A stretch of DNA of 9,899 bases from Deltaproteobacteria bacterium (GTDB taxonomy: Bacteria > Desulfobacterota > DSM-4660 > Desulfatiglandales > HGW-15), in the NCBI GenBank assembly GCA_016926135.1, contig JAFGPH010000382.1, positions 1 through 9,899 on the forward strand. Reading direction: 5' to 3'. Shown piece by piece: positions 5,387-9,899 of this stretch. Below the pieces are notes generated by a model that was not told the DNA's origin, ran no database searches, and worked only from the letters and a program-made list of their open reading frames with translations. The position numbers were made by a program, and so were the translations under genes. Within the stretch, counting starts at the first letter, position 1. Every line of letters starts with the position of its first letter.

Positions 5387-6442
5387 TCATATGAGCACAT
5401 CAACCGAACACTCTGTCCCGTCCCCTTCAGCGGAGGCCCCTCCCTTTATCATTTCCGCTTGTTTCACACGACACATCAGCGAACCGGGAGTGAGGCCGGC
5501 CCCTTTCAGAGCCATCTCCAGCAGGGGAAGATTTTGTTCCAGAAAGCCGGCCCTCTCCCCGTCTTCCAGGAGGAACTGTACGGCGACGAAAGGCTCCGCC
5601 AGAGAAGCGATCACCGCCACCTGGCCGAGGTCGGTGAACTCGAGGGACATGGAGAGGTGGATCTCTGTCCCCTCTTTTCGCCCCCTGACAAAGAGCTCCG
5701 CCCTCTTGAAACCCTCCTCCGCCCTGCCCGGCACATCGAGGAACCACCCCCCCTCTTCTTCCAGGGAGAAGATGTTTTCCACCTGACACTCCTCGATGAT
5801 CTGAATCGCCTCGCCCACCTTCCTGCAGAGGGAGCGGACCCCCTGCTGCTCCCGGTCATCCGTGCCGAGCGCCTTTTGGAGACCCAGCAGCATACCCTTG
5901 AGGTCATGGCCCAGGGTGCTTTTCCACTCCGGCCGGTTCCTATTCATCAGGGCTCGTGCTACCTTGCTTTCCCAGAATAGCCCGCTCATCGAGAAATAGC
6001 GGGACAACCATAGGGAAGGGTCTCCCTCCCGGTCACGGTAGATGAGGGACGGCAGCGCCTGGGTGAGGACCCTGAGGAGATGTCTGGTCTCGGGGCCGAT
6101 ATTCTTGAGGGAGAGAGAGGAAGCAAGATCCGACAGAATCGCGGCCATTCTCTCTCCCCTGCCTGCCGGAAGCGGAATGCCGGTCCGGGGCCCTTTCTCC
6201 ACGACCAGGGTGATCCTTTCCCCCGTCGATTTCACCCGAAAGGTATACTCCTCGCCCTCCCTGACCTTCAGGTCGGTCACGGCCTGAAAGGAACTCCCCC
6301 TGAATGCGACCTGCACCCGGTTGTTACCGTAATGGCGGACAATCCTGCCCTGAAAGGTCTCACCCTGTTCCAGCCGCACCTGCCGAGGGGACAGGAGTTT
6401 GGGAGACAGGGCGTTCAACGTGGAGCGTATGCGTGGGATCAT
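5387..6442 (-). CDS. FliK-like flagellar hook-length control protein
   Basis: The 351-residue product is best explained as a FliK-family protein, the exported ruler that acts on FlhB to stop hook growth. Residues about 21-82 form a small beta-rich segment (LEQGETFQGRIVRHYGNNRV). The middle has helices with LKGMLLGLQKAL and IEECQVENIFSLEEEGGWFL. Residues about 250-335 resemble the FliK C-terminal domain: LEFTDLGQVAVIASL takes the place of the usual LxPxxLGxVxVxL, then AVQFLLEDGERAGFLEQNLP and LLEMALKGAGL. It lacks the long Gln/Pro/Ser-rich linker of many FliK proteins, so a true ruler could be encoded elsewhere and this be a paralogue. The ATG at 6442 is 13 bases after the preceding stop and has no clear Shine-Dalgarno; no better in-frame start exists nearby, so expression may depend on coupling. 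Its direct neighbour is the FlhB-C-like gene, the expected functional partner. Confidence 0.78.
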   Translation of the reverse strand: MIPRIRSTLNALSPKLLSPRQVRLEQGETFQGRIVRHYGNNRVQVAFRGSSFQAVTDLKVREGEEYTFRVKSTGERITLVVEKGPRTGIPLPAGRGERMAAILSDLASSLSLKNIGPETRHLLRVLTQALPSLIYRDREGDPSLWLSRYFSMSGLFWESKVARALMNRNRPEWKSTLGHDLKGMLLGLQKALGTDDREQQGVRSLCRKVGEAIQIIEECQVENIFSLEEEGGWFLDVPGRAEEGFKRAELFVRGRKEGTEIHLSMSLEFTDLGQVAVIASLAEPFVAVQFLLEDGERAGFLEQNLPLLEMALKGAGLTPGSLMCRVKQAEMIKGGASAEGDGTECSVDVLI

Positions 6443-6455
6443 GGAATGATTGTTT

Positions 6456-6926
6456 TCACACCCCTTCTTTCCGGGGCCAGAGTTTGAGCAGGAGTTCTAT
6501 CTCTCCCACGGAGATTCCGAGGTGGCGTGCCACTTCTTCCTTGCTGAGTCCTTTTGCGAGGAGTGCCTGGACAGAGGAACGGGTATGAAGGGGGTCCGGG
6601 TGAAGATCCCCGGGACCGGCCGCGGCCCGCCCTGTCTTGGGGATGATCTTGGAGATCTCGAGGGTGCTCTCTTCAGCCTTCTTCAGTCCCTGTTCGAGCT
6701 GGGCCAGGATTCGAGCGCTCAATTCCCTTTTTTCCTGAAGATTGCCTTCCAGGGTCTGGGTGATCTCCCTGATCTCGGCCAGAATAGCCTCGGATTCCCG
6801 TATGGCTGCTTCATGGTTCTGCCAGGATGCCTGTCGCTTCCCGCAGGAGAGCAGAAACCATACCAGCAAAGCCACCATGAGGAGGTCCAGAAACACCTGA
6901 ATGCCGATCCAGACTTGAGGTTCCAT
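6456..6926 (-). CDS. SwrB/DUF2802-like membrane-anchored coiled-coil protein
   Basis: The 156-residue product has three parts. Residues about 7-27 form one membrane helix (IGIQVFLDLLMVALLVWFLL). Residues 33-92 are a charged, heptad-like helix probably forming a coiled coil (RESEAILAEIREITQTLEGN onward). Residues 119-149 resemble a helix-turn-helix (VQALLAKGLSKEEVARHLGI, then SVGEIELLLKL). This build and its place shortly after the motility sigma gene match DUF2802-type proteins of proteobacterial flagellar clusters and recall Bacillus SwrB, which promotes activation of flagellar export. The SwrB comparison is inferred from architecture and synteny. The helix-turn-helix in such membrane proteins may be structural rather than DNA-binding. 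It starts nine bases after the stop of the 89-residue gene with only a weak CAGG-like ribosome site, so translational coupling is likely. It ends 13 bases before the FliK-like gene. Confidence 0.8.
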   Translation of the reverse strand: MEPQVWIGIQVFLDLLMVALLVWFLLSCGKRQASWQNHEAAIRESEAILAEIREITQTLEGNLQEKRELSARILAQLEQGLKKAEESTLEISKIIPKTGRAAAGPGDLHPDPLHTRSSVQALLAKGLSKEEVARHLGISVGEIELLLKLWPRKEGV

Positions 6927-6935
6927 GACAGCCTG

Positions 6936-7205
6936 CTAGATCACCACATCCACCCGCCGTGTAAGCCTCTTCCTCAACTTGCGGGTACCATATCCAAAGT
7001 CCTCGTCCGGTTGGTACGGGCCTTCCCTCTCGAGTTCCCGGTCCGTGTCATCATCACCATGGACATTTCCGCTTTCCCTCTTCAAGGCCTTCCTTCCATT
7101 CTGGGGATTGCGATCCCCTGTTCTTTCCTTCTTCTGCACACCCCAGATCCTTTCCGAAGGAGACGCCGCAGGAACACCCGCTTTGAGATTCGCCAAGTCT
7201 GCCAT
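6936..7205 (-). CDS. Small charged protein of unknown function in the flagellar operon
   Basis: I do not recognise this 89-residue protein. It is hydrophilic, with no signal peptide or membrane helix. The centre (about residues 25-66) is rich in Lys, Arg, Asp and Glu and looks disordered (KKERTGDRNPQNGRKALKRE). The C-terminal 20 residues, YGTRKLRKRLTRRVDVVI, are strongly basic and end in a hydrophobic VDVVI. I believe it is a real gene because AAGGAGGAGTC, one of the best ribosome sites in the window, precedes the ATG at 7205. It is also packed between two flagellar genes, 40 bases after the FliL-like gene and nine before the SwrB-like gene. A role as an adaptor or anti-regulator in flagellar assembly is possible but not shown by the sequence. 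Confidence 0.72.
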   Translation of the reverse strand: MADLANLKAGVPAASPSERIWGVQKKERTGDRNPQNGRKALKRESGNVHGDDDTDRELEREGPYQPDEDFGYGTRKLRKRLTRRVDVVI

Positions 7206-7245
7206 GACTCCTCCTTCCAGGTCAGGCGGGCCCAGCCTTCCGGAC

Positions 7246-7845
7246 TCAGAAGGCCTTCACCTCCCTGATTTTGATCACCAGGGAATCCGTACGCAGCAAT
7301 TCCCTGAGGATCCTGCTCATCTCCTCCTCCAGCAGAGAGACCCTCTCCTGAAACGTCTCCCCCTTCCCGGCAAGACCGCGCAGGTACGAATAGAGACGGT
7401 CCCTTCCCTGCACCTCCATCTTCTTGAATCTCACGGCTGAAAGGGCATCCCATGCAACGGAGAGATCCAGGGCCATCACCTGGTTCTCGGCACCCTGAGG
7501 CAGGGGGATGTAAAAACGGGTGAGATCCTCCTGTCGGAGACTGTCCCGAGGGCCCGATCCCGTGGAGCCGACCCCGGCCACCTTCCCGCTGCCCGTCTCC
7601 CCTTCCATGTTCCTGAAAACACCGAAACCTGCAAGGGCCAGCACCAGGGTGAGGGCTGAAACCAGGAACCACTTCCGGCGGAGCACCGAACCCAGGAAAA
7701 CCCGAAACACGGCGCGAGGCCGGTCAGCCGGTTTCTCCTCCCCTTCCCCCCCCCGAAGGTCTTGCTGATCCTCCCCCGCCGTCTGTCGGGCATCACCATC
7801 GGGGATGCTGCCTTCTTCCGTGCTTTTATCCTCTTCCGTTTTCAT
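7246..7845 (-). CDS. Membrane-anchored FliL-like protein
   Basis: The 199-residue product has a charged, Glu/Asp/Gln-rich cytoplasmic N-terminus (about 1-57), one membrane helix at about 58-77 (KWFLVSALTLVLALAGFGVF), a Gly/Ser-rich periplasmic linker, and a compact domain at about 108-199. In that domain FYIPLPQGAENQVMALDLSV, GRDRLYSYLRGLAG and EEEMSRILRELL, ending in LVIKIREVKAF, follow the secondary-structure plan of FliL. In FliL a Pro-containing strand leads into a helix with an R-D pair and a final strand. FliL is a single-pass inner-membrane protein that rings the stators near the motor. Sequence identity to classic FliL looks low, so this is a fold-level inference; an uncharacterised stator- or export-associated protein is the alternative. 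It begins six bases after the fliA stop and uses GAGGG inside the fliA end as its ribosome site, so it is co-translated with fliA. Confidence 0.62.
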   Translation of the reverse strand: MKTEEDKSTEEGSIPDGDARQTAGEDQQDLRGGEGEEKPADRPRAVFRVFLGSVLRRKWFLVSALTLVLALAGFGVFRNMEGETGSGKVAGVGSTGSGPRDSLRQEDLTRFYIPLPQGAENQVMALDLSVAWDALSAVRFKKMEVQGRDRLYSYLRGLAGKGETFQERVSLLEEEMSRILRELLRTDSLVIKIREVKAF

Positions 7846-7851
7846 CGGATG

Positions 7852-8637
7852 CTAGCCCTCGAAGTAGGACCGGAGAGTGCCCCTCATTCTCAGCACGGCC
7901 TTGGTGTGCAACTGAGATACCCTGGACTCGGTGTACCCCATGACCCTCCCGATTTCCTTCATGGTCAGCTCCTCATAGTAGTAGAGGGTCACCACCATCC
8001 GCTCGTTCTCGGGCAATCTTTCAATCCCCTTGGCCAGAACGTCCCTCACCTCTTGCAGGTTCAAGGAATCCATGGGGTCCAGGCCGACGTTGGATCGCGC
8101 CATGGAAGATCTTTCTCCCAGGTCCTGCATTCCGATGACATCCCCCAGCTCTTCCCTGCTGAGGACCGTCACGCCCTTGGTTTCATCCACCAGACGGTAG
8201 AACTGCTCCAGGTCCATGTCCAGTTCGGCGGCCACCTCCCCGTCTTCGGCAGGTCGCATCTTTTCCTTTTCGACCCGCGTGTAGGCCTCCTGGAGACGTT
8301 TGGCGTTCTTCCTAACGGACCTGGGCACCCAGTCCATGGATCGCAGCTCGTCCAGCATGGCCCCCCGGATCCTGAACTCCGCATAGGACTTGAACTCGAC
8401 CCCCTTCTCCACATCGAACTTGTCGATTGCGTCCAGGAGTCCCATGATCCCGGCGCTCAGGAGGTCGTCCTGGTTCACATGGGAGGGAAGCCGGGCCCCG
8501 AGCCTGCCGGCTATGGTCTTGACCAGAGGGGCGTACTCACGGATCAGTCGATCCCTCTCGGCCGGATTCCCGGGGGGTTCCCCGGTCGGGAAAATCTGTG
8601 TGTATTTTCGTAATTGCCTTGCCGCCATGGAACTCAT
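7852..8637 (-). CDS. fliA: Flagellar sigma factor FliA (sigma-28)
   Basis: FliA directs RNA polymerase to late flagellar and chemotaxis promoters and is normally held by anti-sigma FlgM until the hook is finished. From the ATG at 8637 the product has 261 residues, close to the family norm. The open frame continues to 8712, but that part overlaps the end of flhG and lacks a ribosome site; GGGAAGA lies shortly before 8637, and a second ATG three codons in is also possible. Region 2 is at about residues 30-110 (NQDDLLSAGIMGLLDAIDKF, FKSYAEFRIRGAMLDELRSM, DWVPRSVRK). Region 3 contains RPAEDGEVAAELDMD. Region 4 is at about 205-255 (LPENERMVVTLYYYEELTMK, EIGRVMGYTESRVSQLHTKA). It lies 16 bases after flhG in the order flhF-flhG-fliA, typical of polar-flagellated proteobacteria. 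Confidence 0.97.
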   Translation of the reverse strand: MSSMAARQLRKYTQIFPTGEPPGNPAERDRLIREYAPLVKTIAGRLGARLPSHVNQDDLLSAGIMGLLDAIDKFDVEKGVEFKSYAEFRIRGAMLDELRSMDWVPRSVRKNAKRLQEAYTRVEKEKMRPAEDGEVAAELDMDLEQFYRLVDETKGVTVLSREELGDVIGMQDLGERSSMARSNVGLDPMDSLNLQEVRDVLAKGIERLPENERMVVTLYYYEELTMKEIGRVMGYTESRVSQLHTKAVLRMRGTLRSYFEG

Positions 8638-8653
8638 GACATTCTTCCCATTC

Positions 8654-9562
8654 CTAGACGTTGAGCAACCTGCGCCAGAAGAAACGGATATCCCCTTCGA
8701 AGGCGGATTCATTGCCGTTGTGGAGCAGCGTCCGGGCCAGTTCCATCAGGCCCTTGCTTGCAGGGGTGTCCGGGTACCTCTGGAGTACCACTTGCTGCTG
8801 GCGGATGGCCGCGTGGACCATCTTGTCATAGGGAATCCATCCCAGATAGTCCAGAGAGGGAGACCCCAGAAATTGGTCCACCACGAGGCAGAGGTGGCGA
8901 TAGATGCGGTTGGCCTCCGCAGCGCTGCGGGCTGCATTCACAAGGACCTTGAATCTCTTCTGGTGATAGCTGTTGGTCAGCACCTTGATCAGGGCATACG
9001 CGTCGGTCAGAGAAGTGGGCTCGTTGGTGACAACCACGATCTTCTCCATGGCCGCAAAATTGAAATACATCACGTTGGAGGAGATCCCCGCGGCCGTATC
9101 AATGAGAAGGATGTCGAATCGATCCTGGATCGAATCCAGTTCGCTCAGCAGGCAGAGTCTCTGGGCACTGTCCAGTTCCGTCAGTTCCTGAATGCCCGAT
9201 GCGGCGGGAAGCAGTTTGAATCCCCCCGGAGCCGAGACGATCACCTCTTCGAGTCTCTTCTCCCCCCTGAGCACATGGTGGATCGTGTAGCGAGGGTTGA
9301 GCCCCAACATGACGTCCATGTTCGCCAGTCCGAGATCCGCATCCAGAATGAGCACCCGCTTGTTCATGTGGCAGAGGGCCAGGGCGAGGTTGGCCGTCAC
9401 ATGGGTCTTTCCCACGCCCCCCTTGCCGCTCGTGACGGATATCACACGAATGCGGTTCCGAGGCGACCCTTCCATCTGGGTCTCATCGTCACGCAATGTC
9501 GGCTCCGCCCATTCAGCCTTGGAGTCTTGAACCGTGCTTCGCAGTCCACTCGCTTGATCCAT
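8654..9562 (-). CDS. flhG: Flagellar number regulator FlhG (FleN/YlxH), MinD-type ATPase
   Basis: FlhG is a membrane-associated MinD-family ATPase that limits flagellar number and stimulates the GTPase of FlhF. The product has 302 residues. It opens with MDQASGLR, the DQAxxLR activator helix known to act on FlhF. The deviant Walker A GKGGVGKT is at 46-53, the switch I region DADLGLANMDVMLG starts at 74, and the Walker B-like segment is FDILLIDTAAGIS. The nucleotide-specificity region VVTNEPTSLTDAYALIK follows. The C-terminal FFWRRLLNV is an amphipathic membrane-targeting helix as in MinD. The ATG at 9562 has GAGGTGA seven bases upstream. The start lies inside the end of flhF (50-base overlap, different frame), so the two proteins are probably made in a fixed ratio. 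All catalytic residues I can identify are present. Confidence 0.97.
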   Translation of the reverse strand: MDQASGLRSTVQDSKAEWAEPTLRDDETQMEGSPRNRIRVISVTSGKGGVGKTHVTANLALALCHMNKRVLILDADLGLANMDVMLGLNPRYTIHHVLRGEKRLEEVIVSAPGGFKLLPAASGIQELTELDSAQRLCLLSELDSIQDRFDILLIDTAAGISSNVMYFNFAAMEKIVVVTNEPTSLTDAYALIKVLTNSYHQKRFKVLVNAARSAAEANRIYRHLCLVVDQFLGSPSLDYLGWIPYDKMVHAAIRQQQVVLQRYPDTPASKGLMELARTLLHNGNESAFEGDIRFFWRRLLNV

Positions 9563-9899
9563 TGACGTTCACCTCGTTTGTCGATTTCTCTGTTCCTTTC
9601 CTCATCCTGCTCAGGAGGAGCGAGGCCAGCCTCTTCCTGGATGCCTCCTCGATGTCCTCCGGAACCTGCTGCCCGCTGGCGAAGTAGGAGACCGGCCTTC
9701 CCCTGGAGATGAGGAAGTTGATCATGGAGGAAGGATCCTGCATTTCATCGAGTTTCGTGAAGATGCAGCTCTTTACGGGCAGGGCGCCGAACTGCTCGTC
9801 CGCATGCTGGAGGTCCTGGTATCGCGTGGTGGCGCTCAGCACCAGGTATCCGTGGATCTCCTCCGGGATGTTCAGGATATTCTTCAGTTCCAGGATGGA
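9513..9899 (-). CDS. flhF: Flagellar placement GTPase FlhF, C-terminal part only
   Basis: FlhF is an SRP-type GTPase that places the flagellum, usually at a pole. Only the last 128 residues are visible; the N-terminal and most GTPase sequence lies beyond base 9899, where the frame is still open (SILELKNILNIPEEIHGYLV leads in). LVLSATTRYQDL is the segment before G4, CIFTKLDEMQDP carries the G4 motif TKLDE for guanine recognition, and SYFASGQQVPEDIEEA is the closing-loop motif typical of FlhF and FtsY. The protein continues about 30 residues past the usual ASLLL end with a Ser/Asn/Lys-rich tail, and its TGA at 9513-9515 lies 50 bases inside flhG. It is the first visible gene of the operon; its promoter is outside the window. 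Confidence 0.95.
   Translation of the reverse strand, partial: SILELKNILNIPEEIHGYLVLSATTRYQDLQHADEQFGALPVKSCIFTKLDEMQDPSSMINFLISRGRPVSYFASGQQVPEDIEEASRKRLASLLLSRMRKGTEKSTNEVNVNGSSEWTAKHGSRLQG

Noticed and set aside
6450..7268. Plus-strand open frame of 272 codons opposite the SwrB-like and 89-residue genes
   Set aside because: The minus-strand genes have better ribosome sites, recognisable architecture and operon packing. The plus frame has no family signal.
7762..8613. Plus-strand open frame of 283 codons opposite fliA
   Set aside because: It is the antisense shadow of the sigma factor. The His/Gly/Pro-rich product is typical of reversed GC-rich coding sequence.
8638..8712. N-terminal extension of FliA by 25 residues
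   Set aside because: It overlaps flhG, has no ribosome site, and adds Ser/Gly-rich sequence not expected before sigma region 2.
8390..9565. Long plus-strand open frame of 391 codons opposite flhG and fliA
   Set aside because: It lies entirely antisense to two clearly identified genes. Its product has no recognisable domain; the frame is open because of GC-rich codon bias on the other strand.

Overview
The window is a chromosomal flagellar gene cluster from a Gram-negative, probably polarly flagellated bacterium. FlgH and FlgI (outer-membrane L ring and periplasmic P ring) imply an outer membrane. FlhF and FlhG imply control of flagellar site and number. The gene order, the high GC content and the small accessory genes fit a deltaproteobacterial lineage (Desulfobacterota or relatives). 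That placement is inferred from style and synteny; there is no rRNA or other taxonomic marker here.

The layout has three parts. (1) Right half, minus strand, read 9899 to 5096: flhF (3' part only), flhG, fliA (sigma-28), a membrane-anchored FliL-like protein, an 89-residue protein of unknown function, a SwrB/DUF2802-like membrane coiled-coil protein, a FliK-like hook-length protein, and an orphan FlhB C-terminal-domain protein. Gaps are short or negative, so this reads as one operon entered from outside the window. (2) Centre: one plus-strand gene at 4555-5067 encodes a stand-alone cyclic-nucleotide-binding domain. It converges on the operon above and diverges from the one below. (3) Left half, minus strand, read 4195 to 1: flgF, flgG, flgA, flgH and flgI (5' part only). 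These encode the proximal and distal rod, the P-ring chaperone, the L ring and the P ring. A near-consensus sigma-54 (-24/-12) promoter lies directly upstream of flgF.

Together the genes cover placement and number (FlhF/FlhG), late-gene transcription (FliA), the export switch and hook length (FliK-like plus FlhB-C-like), probable motor or export accessories (FliL-like, SwrB-like), and rod and ring construction (FlgF/G/A/H/I). The likely scheme is a sigma-54-driven middle class plus FliA-driven late genes, as known for polar flagella. Most of the window is standard flagellar content. The parts worth a second look are the lone cNMP-binding gene and its 359-bp divergent control region, the FliK/FlhB-C orphan pair, and the small unrecognised genes downstream of fliA. 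I see no tRNA, rRNA, CRISPR array or mobile element.
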